This document shows, piece after piece, positions 40,331-52,536 of a stretch of 64,000 bases of DNA (position 1 is its first letter; every line of letters begins with the position of its first letter). The stretch is from Candida dubliniensis CD36 (taxonomy: Eukaryota; Ascomycota; Pichiomycetes; Serinales; Debaryomycetaceae). The translations under genes and the position numbers were made by a program. Location: contig NC_012860.1 in assembly GCF_000026945.1 (NCBI RefSeq), positions 1,736,001-1,800,000 of the forward strand, read 5' to 3'. Below the pieces are notes generated by a model. It saw nothing but the letters and a program-made list of their open reading frames with translations, was not told where the DNA came from and ran no database searches.

Positions 40331-41677
40331 TTATCTTGAATTACTTATCATTGCAGGGGTAGGAGCAGGGGGTAAATCATTATTATGAGCATTATCATTA
40401 TTGTTATTTCCTCTGACACCTAACACTTCTTGTAATCTAGTCATTGAATTAGTTGAACGTCTCATTCCATCAGAAGAAGTAGCAGCAGGCGACATTGATC
40501 TTTGTTGTGCTTGTTGTTGTTGCTGCTGCTGCTGCTGTCTAAATGCCATAATTGTAGAATCCAAATCAAAACTTCCTGCTGAAGATCGGGACACCCTCCT
40601 ACTAGAATTACTACTATTACCACCGCCATTAATGATGGTTGTAGTAGGATAATTAGTTTGTGTTTGTGGTGGTGGTGGTGGTGGGGATAAACTGACTTCG
40701 GGAATATTTATAATTTCATCATATGGTGGAGGTGAAGATACATTTCTATTGTATGGTTTGGAAGGAGGTTGTGGTGGTGAAGTAGCAGGGGAAATTATTG
40801 GTGATGTTGGATAAGAAAGATTTGATCGATTACCACTAGTAATAGAACTTGTTGATGAATGGATGGATTGATTTGAAGAACTGACAGAGTTGGGAGTAAT
40901 CATGTAATTTGAAATCTTTTTCATATTATTACCAATGGATGAACTTCTTGAACGTACATCAGGGGAAACAGTACCATTAGTATTGTGATTAGATGAACTT
41001 TGACGCAGTTTTCTAATTTTTCTTAGTATTGAGGATGAAGATGATGGTGAAGACTTGGTATTGTTTGTTGTGGCTGTATTTGATGATGAAGCGGAAGAAC
41101 CTTTAATTCTTCTTCTATTACCACCATTAGAACCAGAGCCAGAACTAGCAGTGAAACCAGCAGTTACAACAGCATCAGAAAAAATAGCAACAATAGTAGT
41201 AATTGTTTGGAAAATACCCCTTGTAAAATTAACAATATTAACTTCTTGACCTGTAGGTATTGGTTTTAAATAAGTTGTTCCCAATTGATAAACTTGAAAA
41301 TTCAATTCAACAAATTCTGGATTAATTCTATTTAACAATGGATTAATAAATTTTGTTTCAATAGAATGTAAATTTTGATTAGTTATAGATTTATCAATCA
41401 AAATCTTATTGATTAATTTTAAATTATTATTCTTACCATAAAATAACCAAAATTTTATGGCAAATATTGAATAATTGATAATTGATAAAGTATTGACAGT
41501 ATTATAGGTCAATAATTGTTGTATATATTGTAATAATATGAAATATAGCCAATAATTCAATAGGAATTGATAACTGGAATAATTGAATTGAACTGATTTA
41601 TCCAAGGCTTTAATGGTTAAAATACCAGGGCATATAAATGTCACTATGGTAAATAAATAATTTAGTAGTTGAAACAT
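40331..41677 (-). CDS. TB2/DP1/HVA22 (REEP/Yop1-like) membrane protein with long Ser/Gln-rich tail
   Basis: The 448-aa protein has an N-terminal membrane domain (1-100) resembling the TB2/DP1/HVA22 family: CPGILTIKALDKSV, FLLNYWLYFILLQYIQQLL and IFAIKFWLFYGK match the family's P-x-x-x-x-x-KA-[IL] start, YW-x-x-Y helix and hairpin. These proteins shape ER tubules, and fungal HVA22 members act in ER-phagy. From residue 185 the tail is disordered and Ser/Asn/Pro-rich, with a basic patch (SSILRKIRKLRQSSS), SP/TP sites, polyP and a polyQ run (FRQQQQQQQQQAQQ), likely phosphorylated and regulatory. Canonical yeast Yop1 is 180 aa and lacks such a tail. The membrane domain is more diverged than Yop1, so I give no symbol. 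Confidence 0.65.
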   Translation of the reverse strand: MFQLLNYLFTIVTFICPGILTIKALDKSVQFNYSSYQFLLNYWLYFILLQYIQQLLTYNTVNTLSIINYSIFAIKFWLFYGKNNNLKLINKILIDKSITNQNLHSIETKFINPLLNRINPEFVELNFQVYQLGTTYLKPIPTGQEVNIVNFTRGIFQTITTIVAIFSDAVVTAGFTASSGSGSNGGNRRRIKGSSASSSNTATTNNTKSSPSSSSSILRKIRKLRQSSSNHNTNGTVSPDVRSRSSSIGNNMKKISNYMITPNSVSSSNQSIHSSTSSITSGNRSNLSYPTSPIISPATSPPQPPSKPYNRNVSSPPPYDEIINIPEVSLSPPPPPPQTQTNYPTTTIINGGGNSSNSSRRVSRSSAGSFDLDSTIMAFRQQQQQQQQQAQQRSMSPAATSSDGMRRSTNSMTRLQEVLGVRGNNNNDNAHNNDLPPAPTPAMISNSR

Positions 41678-44600
41678 TGATAATTAGTAATAATACCAGG
41701 AGTTGTGTATAGAAGAAGGCAATACGATATAGATATATATAATATAATATAGTATATATATATAAAATTTAGAAATCTTTCCAACAAAGAAAAGGGAAAT
41801 AACGATTGATATTTATGCAATTTATTTAATGATCACAAAAACAGAAAAATAAAAACAGAATAAAATTTCAAAACCCCCTTCGTAGTTCTGCAATTATTAC
41901 TATTATTATTATATCATGCTTTATTATTATTACTGTGATGGTGGCTTTTTCTAAAAATCAATTTCTTTTAATTTTAATTTTTTTTAAATGATCCAAAAAA
42001 AAAAAATCTAACATCATTATGCTTAATGAATAAAACAAATTAGACTAGACTAGACTACACAAGAACAACAATAATAAAAGCAAGAGATATTTTTATTCCG
42101 TTTATTCTTCTGTTTTTTTTTTTTCCTTTCTTTTGCTTCATTGCTGTTTTCTATTGTCTCCAGATTAAGTTACCAACTTAAAATCATCATCATTATTGTC
42201 AATTAAAGTTATATTTCGAAAGAAAGAATGCAAGAAAATGCAAGAAAATCAATGAATGAATGAATGTATGTATGAATGGGAGGGATTAAACAATAGTGGT
42301 GGCGGCAGTGGTGGCTATAAACATTTCAATTAAACCACAAACGTTGCAAAAAAAAACAAACTGAAAACTGGTTTCCCATAGTCTGGGCATAACTTGTTCC
42401 AGACCAGTCAATCCCAAAAACTGACATTTCAATCTAAATTTGTTCCAGGTTCTCCTTACTCAATATCTACGGTCTATAGTCTAGTTGATTAAAAGTATCT
42501 CGTATTAAAATAGACGTTATTTGGTTTAAAACGTAAGAACCGGGAATTTGAACGGCATTAAATCTAATCAAATTGTAATATTGTTGTTGTTGTTGTTGTT
42601 GTTAGCGAACTTCAATCATCAAATACATTATGTACATGACATTCTTTTGTGCTTAGGTAAGCATTGGCGTATCTCGTTACCTTTTTCTCTCTATGTTTCA
42701 CCAAGCCTTTGTCGTCGTCGTTGTTAACAAGGTAATCAAAAAGTGATCTAACAAATTATGTCAATAATAATATTAACAATAATATATTAATATCAATGAC
42801 ATGTTGTTGTTTGCTTGCTTGCTTATAAATCACGTCAAAGACTAAAAAAAATAATAACTTGTTCTCATTACATTAATAGCTGTGCCACCATAATAATATT
42901 ATAAAGTGCAATAATTATTTATGTACTATTCTGTCTACATGAAGTTAGTACTAATTACTATTGTTCCAGGATTCTTGTTCCCTAAAAAATGAAAAATAGA
43001 AAGAAAAACCGTTTTTCGTTCTAATTATTTAATTGCTATAATAAACTTGATGTTAAAACGATGGTTTCTTTCTCCGACACAATTTAATTTTTTGTTTTTC
43101 ATTGTTTATGACGTAATCTCTAGTTCTATGTATATATGTTTAGCCTATAATATGCAATGTATGAGTGTCATAGAAGTATTTTTTCCTCTCTCTCTCACTC
43201 TCTGTTCAGTATCTGTTGATGTTGATAGTTTTTGTAAACTTAAAGGCATTTCTTTAATTTGTTGTTCCGTTTGAAGTGTAATAAAGAACAACAACAACAA
43301 CAACTGAATTCATTTATTGAGGGAATTTATGCAAGCTTTCATAATCAATGATGTAAGTAATGTTTTTCACAACGGATAATTAATGTATTTAGTTCAATCA
43401 ATCATTGGGTTTGCAAATCTAGAACATGATCCCTTTTTTTTTTTTGATTTCAACATTTGCTTTTTCTTTTTTTGTACTGATATCGCGCTATTTGTCCATT
43501 TTGATATTATGTTTTGTACATGGTTTTGAAACATCTAATAACATGCAATAGCATATTTAGTTGGACAACGGGGCAGCCGTAATTGGACAAAAACCAAAAT
43601 CAAATTCAAAAACAAAATAGAACGTTTAGAAAACTCTATGTGGTAATCATGTTATGTCATAGTCTCAGTTGATGGCTAATTCTTTGTACTGTTTGCACTA
43701 CTATCTCCCCCTGCCCACGAGAATAGCTTCAGTTCCTGTTTCTTTCTTTCTTCGGTTTGTTAGTTTTTGTACCATTGTGGATGAAACAGGGGGGGGGGGG
43801 GCATTTGCAAATAATAGGCCACCCACTCTCCACCCTTTGAAAGAGATAATCTTGTTTATTAAACTTATGAACTTTATTTGTGTGTACTTTATTGAATGAT
43901 TCCGCAATTAACAATACAATAAATCTCGGAATCTCGGGTAGTTGAGGGCATTTTGATTTCGCTAATAATTATAACTTTATAACTTTATAACTTTAAAAAA
44001 AGAAAAAAAAGAAAATAAAAAAAAGTAATTCAGATTTAAGCCAAGCCTGTAACTGTATATCCGTCTCAGCGGAAACAGTCGTGATTATAGTCTAAGAAGT
44101 AGCAGTAAGTCATCACCAATAGTAGTAGTAGTAGGTAACTATAGTAGAGTACAACATTAGAACGATAGTAATAAAGTGATGGAAAAGTATTGTATAGACT
44201 ATTAAGGTGATAGTCTATACTGATTATATTAATTCAGTCGTTGGTCGATTAGTTGCTTAAGGTGAGCCAGTAAATCTAGTCTTAGTCGTTAGTGGTTAGT
44301 CTCTAAAGGGAATTATACAGTATTTATAATCCCCTTCCTCTTTCTAACACACTCTTCAGTGATGAGCTATTCTCGGTCTTTAAGGTGAAGTACCCGAGGA
44401 TGCTAGTGTCTTTCTATACAAACTATTTCTTGGCAAATAATATTATATTAATATTATATCAGTAATTCATCTTATTCCGTTTTAACCCTTTAGTCCATAT
44501 TCTTGTAATGTCTTTAACCGAGGGTATATATATCTTTGTGCTTGCATTACATTTATCACAACAAAGCCAAGCCAAGAGAATTGAAAAAGAATTTCTTAGA

Positions 44601-46096
44601 AAATAGCCTTTGCGGTGGCTTGGACTTTGAACTATTTACATAATACAGATGAATGAAATGCTATTTTTTTTTTTTTTTTCATGACATCCATCAACTGGTA
44701 AATCATATGTTCAAACGGTTGTAATCTCAAAATATCAATCCTTTTATTTCATGACTCAAGTTATTATATGTGTAATTATGTGTCTGATTTAATTAGATAC
44801 TAGAGGCGGTGTTGATATTAGTAAGATTAATAATTAAAATAAATAATATGATATGACTAGGCAATAATGATAGCCAAGATATATAAACTTCTTGAGCCAG
44901 TTAATTGCTCGTCGATATTGCCATGTTTTCTGGGGTAATGACCAAAAGTTTTTAGAGGTTTTCTGTGAAGGAATTCTCCATTTTTTTTTCAGAGTTTTTT
45001 AGAAGATTTTTCACAGTAATATTATAATTGACCACGACGCTACCAAAAGAAAGCTGCAACTACGTAATTATAATATAAATCCACGTTGAAGTATTTGTGA
45101 TTTCAATATTAGCATTATTCTCAGTATATTAGAGTAAATATAATTGCCATAATTCATTTGTCATATTGTTAGTGGGGATAAATGAACCCTTTTATTTATA
45201 TCAGAGTTGGCAAAAAGTATGCGAGATTTAATCGTACATATTCTTGACACTAACCATAACCAACCAAGTAGTTAACTCTTCGAAAAAAAACCATACAATA
45301 AGACAAACTCATTACATAGCTTGTTTGACAAAATCTTTTCTCAGGTTCCGTTGGTGTCTGAATAGTAGGCCATCTACCCTATTAGAAGTGTCGCATTAAA
45401 TAAACTAATAAACTGAATGTGGATGTCATTTTTTGTTCTTTTTTTTTTTTCTCGAAACACAATTTAGTATTGTTGTGTCAAACTTCCACCCACCAGAGGA
45501 GAAAAGATAAAAATTTTTCAGTTCAATTTTTGTTGTTGTTGTTATTTTCTGTGTAAATTGATATAATTCACACACACACACACAGTAAAAATTTTCTTTC
45601 CATTTTGAAAAAAAAAAAAATAAAGGAACTTACAGAGTCAAATTATTCGCCCCATACATATCCCAACAATTAAATACCTATTAGGTGCTGTTAGTTCTAA
45701 GTGGACAAAAACAAAAGAAGAGAATCAAACTCATCATTATTGTTATACATCTTGAAGAGGGTATTATTTTTTGTTATTAAATCTGTTTCATTTCAATCGA
45801 ATCCCTTAAGAACAACGGAGTAAAACATACTTTTTATTTTTTTTTTTTATCAGGGAAGCCACATCCAACCACAAGCTACACTCCACCGAATCTTTTAATC
45901 TTGTTCTTAGTTGTATTATTAGTCTATCGAGTTTACGTTTGATTTTCAAAAAAAGAGTGTGGATTTGTATAAGTTTGGAACTGAATTAGAAAACTTTGAG
46001 GGGCTTTTTTTTTTGTTTTTTATATTTCACATTATATCCTACTTGCTGTTAACAAACTGGCTTTTTCATTTATCTTTCCTTTCCGACTAATAAATC
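41678..46096. other. Intergenic: 4.4-kb upstream region of the NRP1-like gene
   Basis: The longest gene-free stretch. Frames at 43047-43274 and 43669-43914 (both strands) overlap repeats and a run of 13 G (about 43789-43801) and are not credible. Contents: GAATGAATGTATG repeats near 42249-42276, a (GTT)n run at about 42581-42603, an (AC)n run at about 45569-45584, and many T-runs. A segment at about 44030-44420 has less homopolymer, a perfect hairpin and a repeated 9-mer (separate entry). A long UTR, an ncRNA or distal control DNA could lie here. Confidence 0.55.
44030..44420. ncRNA. Candidate structured noncoding segment
   Basis: The segment stands out from its AT/homopolymer surroundings. 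A perfect 10-bp inverted repeat (GTATAGACTA at 44192-44201 and TAGTCTATAC at 44211-44220) encloses a 9-nt loop TTAAGGTGA. The same 9-mer recurs at 44257-44265 and 44380-44388. A second short stem CTCGG/CCGAG flanks the third copy (about 44372-44396), and GTGATGA (44359-44365) resembles a snoRNA C box, though no matching D box with a terminal stem was found. Strand and function are unknown; it could also be protein-binding DNA. Confidence 0.25.
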
Positions 46097-48400
46097 ATGA
46101 GTGATATTTATATTATCATTCATATTTCCACAACTTGTGATGATTCGCCGACATTTGTCACTAAGGATTCTTCTGAGTTAATTGAATTTGCTTGGGAAAC
46201 AGTCGATAGTGTTACTTTGGACACTGTATATAAAGGATCAAACTTGGTTCGTCCAACAAATACACCTATCACACCTTACTGTTCAAAGATTCATAGAATA
46301 TCATGGGATAATGTCAAAAATGCTGGGTCTTTTAAAGACGCCATTACAAAATTTGATCAATATGTGCAAGAATACATAATTTCCCAGAAAAAAGAGTTTT
46401 CAATTGTGATGTTTGACATTTCCAAGTTGAGAGTTCAATTGGTTCGTGAAGCTAGAGACAAGTCGGTGGTTTTACCTTCGTATCTACAACATCCAAGGAT
46501 TTTTGATTTACCAAGAGAATATTCAAATTGGCAATCTAGCCACCCTGAAACTTTATCATACCCACCAACTTCTTTAACTAATATTATTACTGCATTAGAA
46601 GTTGATGTTGAGAATATATCTGAATACGTTAACTTGCCAAATTTTTCTTCCACACCATCACCATCAAAACCTTCAGCAACTACAACTGCAAATGTAACAG
46701 CCATTGACGTTCTTTCCAGCGAAACAGAACCAAATGGTAAAGTTATTGCAAATTTGCATGCCAAAATTGTCAAACAATTGATCAAAAAATCTATACCTGT
46801 GGAGAATCACCCTAATGTATTCACAAAACCTTATGACTCAGCTCAAGATATCACTGCTTTTACTTCCGAAAAATCAAAAGTACTTTATCTTTCCAATTTA
46901 CCAAACGATACAACGCAATCGGAATTAGAATCATGGTTCACTCAATATGGTGGAAGACCAGGTGGTTTCTGGACTTTTAAGACTGCAGATGATAGCAACA
47001 ACAGTAACAACAGTAATAATGGTGGGAAAGGATATCAAAATACGAGAAAATATGGTATTTCAGGGTTTGTGGCTTTTAATACTCATGACGAAGCAGTTGA
47101 TTGTTTAGCTTTGAATGGGAGAGTGTTGAATGACCGTCCTATTGAAGTGCAAGCATCTTCTAGTAAAGTGTTTGATATGGCTATGGATAAATTGTTATTG
47201 ACCCTGTTCCCACTTTCAAAGAATAGACCTAGACCCGGAGACTGGACTTGTCTTTCCTGTGGATTTTCAAATTTCCAGAGAAGAACACATTGTTTCAGGT
47301 GTTCCTTTGCCGCTGTGGCGTTTCAAGATGTTTTCAATAACAACCCAAGCAATACCAGCAACAATAACAATGGGATTACCAATGGAATTCGTCGTGGTGT
47401 GATTTCACAACCTGGTCAAACTAATGATAAAATTGTGGCAGGGAATATTACCAATTCATCTTACGGTGATCTAACCAAGGGTCCAACAGGCAATATCACG
47501 AATCATCTCAACAACTCCGAGGTCAATTTACTGAACAATGTTACTGGCAGTAACAACACTAATCATCATAATAATAATTATCACAATAACTACCATCATC
47601 ATCACCATCACCACAACAACAGCAACAGCAACAGCAACAATAACAATCATGGGAGTGGCAATGGTAACAACAATCATGGTCGTTCCCATTACAACAATAG
47701 TGTTCCATTTAGAGCTGGCGATTGGAAATGTGAAAATTGTATGTATCACAATTTTGCTAAAAATTTGTGTTGTTTGAAATGTGGTGTTTCTAAACCTGCC
47801 ATTAACAATCAACAGAACACTACAATTCACTCGGTGAATTCTACTGCTGCCGCTATAGCCGCAGCGACAGCCAGTGGACAACCTTTGAATTTGAATAACA
47901 ATGCATTTTTGAGTCTTCAACAACAACAACAACAACAGCAGCAATCTCAGTCACAATCGCAAGGACAGCACCATTACAACCAACATTCTCGGAACAATAA
48001 TGCTTCTGGGGCATCAAAGTTTAACAATGGCTACAACTCAAAGAGCCAATATTACAATCATAATAACAAAAATCTCAACAACAATTTTGCTCTCAATGGT
48101 ATGCATCAACCAAACCAGAATCAAATTTTGATGTATTCACAGCAATTGCAACAACAACAACAACAACAACAACGGGATTTAAATGGAAGTAGTTCTTCAC
48201 ATCAACTGAAACTTCCAATGAATACTACTGAAGGATTATACAGAACAAGTGGACAACAAAATTTACTGTATCCCAATATTAACCATGAAGTATCAGGACC
48301 TGCTACATTGAGAGATGTTTCCAATAATTCACCTGCATTGAATAACTCTTCTTTTAATTTATTGGCCAATCATATGAATTCATTAAATTTAAATCACTAG
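46097..48400 (+). CDS. NRP1: Nrp1-like RNA-binding protein: exonuclease-like domain, RRM, two RanBP2 zinc fingers
   Basis: The 767-aa product has four parts. Residues 1-170 resemble an ERI-1-type exonuclease fold (ELIEFAWETVDSVTLDTVYK, then TPYCSKIHRISWDNVKNAGSF), but the expected D-x-E start is replaced by IIHISTTCD, so catalysis is doubtful. An RRM lies at about 260-355 (VLYLSNLPNDTTQSELESWF, KYGISGFVAFNTHDEAVDCL), with an Asn/Ser insert. Two RanBP2-type C4 fingers follow: DWTCLSCGFSNFQRRTHCFRC (about 380-400) and DWKCENCMYHNFAKNLCCLKC (about 540-562). The remainder is Asn/His/Gln-rich with several polyQ runs, prion-like, and typical of stress-granule proteins. The domain order matches yeast Nrp1 (719 aa). 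Confidence 0.88.
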   Translation: MSDIYIIIHISTTCDDSPTFVTKDSSELIEFAWETVDSVTLDTVYKGSNLVRPTNTPITPYCSKIHRISWDNVKNAGSFKDAITKFDQYVQEYIISQKKEFSIVMFDISKLRVQLVREARDKSVVLPSYLQHPRIFDLPREYSNWQSSHPETLSYPPTSLTNIITALEVDVENISEYVNLPNFSSTPSPSKPSATTTANVTAIDVLSSETEPNGKVIANLHAKIVKQLIKKSIPVENHPNVFTKPYDSAQDITAFTSEKSKVLYLSNLPNDTTQSELESWFTQYGGRPGGFWTFKTADDSNNSNNSNNGGKGYQNTRKYGISGFVAFNTHDEAVDCLALNGRVLNDRPIEVQASSSKVFDMAMDKLLLTLFPLSKNRPRPGDWTCLSCGFSNFQRRTHCFRCSFAAVAFQDVFNNNPSNTSNNNNGITNGIRRGVISQPGQTNDKIVAGNITNSSYGDLTKGPTGNITNHLNNSEVNLLNNVTGSNNTNHHNNNYHNNYHHHHHHHNNSNSNSNNNNHGSGNGNNNHGRSHYNNSVPFRAGDWKCENCMYHNFAKNLCCLKCGVSKPAINNQQNTTIHSVNSTAAAIAAATASGQPLNLNNNAFLSLQQQQQQQQQSQSQSQGQHHYNQHSRNNNASGASKFNNGYNSKSQYYNHNNKNLNNNFALNGMHQPNQNQILMYSQQLQQQQQQQQRDLNGSSSSHQLKLPMNTTEGLYRTSGQQNLLYPNINHEVSGPATLRDVSNNSPALNNSSFNLLANHMNSLNLNH

Positions 48401-49805
<1,405 letters not shown>

Positions 49806-50130
49806 AAACATTGATTTATTTGTCTTTTTAATGGAATATTTTATTATTTTTTTTTTTTTTTTGTACCAAAGATATTACATCCAATATATAAATCAGGGTA
49901 ATATATATTTAAGTGTTTGAGGAGGTATTTCTGTAGAACTTGGGTTCCACATTTTCTTTGTAGCGACTGGGCACGCGCCTCAAACCCGTCGATAAATTTC
50001 TTTCTTGTTCTTGAAAAAAAACAAATGGACGGAAAAAAAAAAAATGAGGCGAGTACAAATTTTTTCTTCTTAGAATCGATTATAACCACCTGGAATAAAC
50101 CAAAAAAAAAAAAAAAATACAAGACAAGCC
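49806..50130. other. Intergenic: DPM1 3' flank and UBA2 promoter
   Basis: 325 bp containing a T-run near 49844-49862 and A-runs at about 50032-50044 and 50102-50117. A GC-richer patch with GCACGCGCC near 49970-49979 could hold an MCB-like ACGCG element. No gene. Confidence 0.5.
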
Positions 50131-52011
50131 ATGTCGAAGGATATTTATTTGAAGAAAATACTTGGCGAAGAATGTGTTTCTCGTATTCGGAATTCAAAAA
50201 TCCTTATGGTAGGAGCAGGAGGTATTGGATGCGAATTACTTAAAGATTTGGTGTTAATTGGTTATGGAGAGATTCACATTGTTGACTTGGATACAGTCAC
50301 TTTATCTAATTTAAACCGTCAATTCTTATTTCGCCAAAAGGATATCGATAAATCAAAATCATTCACCATTGCCAATGCTGTACAATCGTTTAATTATTTA
50401 GGAGTTAAGTTGATTCCTCATCATGGCAATGTCATGGATACCAAACAATTCCCCATTGAATGGTGGGAACAATTCAATTATATTTTCAATGCATTGGATA
50501 ATTTAGAAGCAAGAAGATATGTAAACAAAATGGCATTATTTTTGAGAAAGCCATTAATGGAAAGTGGCACCACTGGGTACGCTGGTCAAATCCAACCCAT
50601 TTATCCATATTACAGTGAATGTTTTGATTGTCATCCCAAAGAAACCCCAAAATCTTTCCCTGTATGTACCATTAGATCTACACCATCTCAACCTGTCCAT
50701 TGTATTACCTGGGCTAAAGAATTTTTGTTCCGTCAACTCTTTGATGAAAATGATAATTCAAATTCAATGAATGATACCAATCAGATTCGAAATGAAACAG
50801 ATGACAAAGAAGAATTAGAGAATTTAAATAAAGAAGCCAACGAATTGATTGAATTGCGTTCTAAAATTCTACTGTCAGATCTGAATTCCTTTATCAATGA
50901 ATTGCTTGAAAAGATTTTCAAAGTTGATATTGAAAGATTATTAAATATTGAAACTTTGTGGAAGACTAGAAAAAAGCCCATTCCATTAGATATGACTGAG
51001 TACAGAGACGCCTTACAACAGCTATTGGAACAAGAACTGAGTAGTTCAATATTGACTGCAGATACAAAAGTATGGACCATTTTAGAAAACATTTATTCAT
51101 TGTACAAGTCCAGTAAGTCAATCCAAAAACGGTTAAAATCCGGTAATGAACCATTTATTACATTTGATAAGGATGATGAAGACACTTTAATATTTGTAGC
51201 TGCCGCTTCAAATTTAAGATCTTTTAGTTTTGGCATCTCCATGAAATCCAAATTCGATATCAAGGAGATTGCCGGGAATATTATTCCTGCCATTGCTACC
51301 ACCAATGCCATAATAGCCGGTTTTTCGAGTTTGTCTGGCACACAATTTTTCCAACACCAAAAAGACCTTTCAAGTTCAGACTTTAGTAATATTTTTAAAA
51401 GGGCATCTTCTGTGTTTATTAGTATAAGACCAAATAAGTATATCACTGGTGATAAGTTATCGAAACCAGCAGAAAATTGTGCCAGTGATTCTCTAACAGC
51501 AAGAGGAGTGGTCACAATTTCCATAGACGATCTTACTGTTTTAACTCTCGATGGATTTATTGACAAACTTGCTGATAGCTACGGATACATCAAAAAAGAC
51601 ATATCTATTCAAATTGGGAAATCAAAGTTAATCTATGATATTGATTTTGACGATTACCTCCAAACTAAATTAAAGGACGTTCCTGGAGTGGCTAACGGAG
51701 AAATCATGCTCATACAGGATGATGCTGACGAGTTAGAGAATTTGGAATTGTATTTAAATATAAAGGATGATACTGTTGAGTTTAGATTACCAGCATTAGA
51801 GTTGAGACCCAAAAAAGTGACTTCACAGATTAATCACCACGAAGAGAGTAATGGCGAGTATGCAAAAGAGTTAGAGGGAGGAACCATTTTGTTGGATGAT
51901 GATGATGATGAACTGTTTGGAGACGAAATCGAAATACTTGATGATAATGATAATGAGGGGGAGGAAGAGGACAAACTTGTAGAACCACCTGTAAAGAAAA
52001 GAAAACTTTAG
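50131..52011 (+). CDS. UBA2: SUMO-activating enzyme E1 catalytic subunit Uba2
   Basis: The 626-aa protein forms the SUMO E1 with Aos1. The adenylation domain has MVGAGGIGCELLKDLVL (ATP loop), VDLDTVTLSNLNRQFLFR, and NALDNLEARRYVNKM. A zinc-type CxxC pair sits in SECFDCHPKETPKSFPVC. The catalytic cysteine is Cys179 (FPVCTIRSTP), close to Cys177 of yeast Uba2. Helical Cys-domain sequence is followed by the conserved NIIPAIATTNAIIAG and a ubiquitin-fold domain (about 440-560). The C-terminus is acidic and ends in a basic nuclear-localisation motif (VKKRKL). The length matches yeast Uba2 (636 aa). Confidence 0.96.
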   Translation: MSKDIYLKKILGEECVSRIRNSKILMVGAGGIGCELLKDLVLIGYGEIHIVDLDTVTLSNLNRQFLFRQKDIDKSKSFTIANAVQSFNYLGVKLIPHHGNVMDTKQFPIEWWEQFNYIFNALDNLEARRYVNKMALFLRKPLMESGTTGYAGQIQPIYPYYSECFDCHPKETPKSFPVCTIRSTPSQPVHCITWAKEFLFRQLFDENDNSNSMNDTNQIRNETDDKEELENLNKEANELIELRSKILLSDLNSFINELLEKIFKVDIERLLNIETLWKTRKKPIPLDMTEYRDALQQLLEQELSSSILTADTKVWTILENIYSLYKSSKSIQKRLKSGNEPFITFDKDDEDTLIFVAAASNLRSFSFGISMKSKFDIKEIAGNIIPAIATTNAIIAGFSSLSGTQFFQHQKDLSSSDFSNIFKRASSVFISIRPNKYITGDKLSKPAENCASDSLTARGVVTISIDDLTVLTLDGFIDKLADSYGYIKKDISIQIGKSKLIYDIDFDDYLQTKLKDVPGVANGEIMLIQDDADELENLELYLNIKDDTVEFRLPALELRPKKVTSQINHHEESNGEYAKELEGGTILLDDDDDELFGDEIEILDDNDNEGEEEDKLVEPPVKKRKL

Positions 52012-52536
52012 TAGATCAATTTCTACGGACTTTGTGTATGATTTGTATAACATTAATAATGTATTACCACCGTTTTGTCATTCAATTTTATTTATGTGAC
52101 GCAATTGGTGTTGTGTTTGTATTATGGTACAACAAAATAGACGACGTGTGCAGTAATTACCACCACCACGACTATACTATTCGGCGACCAATATTCTACC
52201 ACCAGAATGTAGACATTATTTCACACCCTGTCCCATTGCTTTGTGCTACCCATAAGCTTGTCCTATACCGACGAATTTGATATCCCTCGTCGTCCTAGTG
52301 GTCGTCTTGGTCTTATTCTCTTTTGTTATTTGTGCTTTTCTTGTCCTCCTCAATTTGCCTTTTTTTTTTTTTTCAATTCGTTTCTAGTTTAAGCAACACC
52401 TGGATTTTTTTCTTTCTTTTCTTTTTTTTTTTTTTTTTCTCCCTATCCTTTTCTTGTTTTCGTTTCGATTCCAGTTTTTGTTCAATCATTGGATTAATTA
52501 TACAACAGACCTAGCAAATACAATTACAGAATCACC
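52012..52536. other. Intergenic: UBA2 3' flank and PFY1 promoter
   Basis: 525 bp. Strongly pyrimidine-rich from 52310 to 52480, with CTTTTT runs as in promoters of well-expressed Candida genes. No gene. Confidence 0.6.

Noticed and set aside
43669..43914. Three overlapping frames on both strands around a G-run
   Set aside because: They share a 13-base G-run and repeat; chance openness on both strands.
44030..44420. Telomerase RNA or a specific snoRNA
   Set aside because: No stretch complementary to the Candida telomere repeat, and the C-box-like motif lacks a D box with a terminal stem.
47528..47944. 138-codon antisense frame in the NRP1-like gene
   Set aside because: Antisense of Asn/His/Gln codon repeats.
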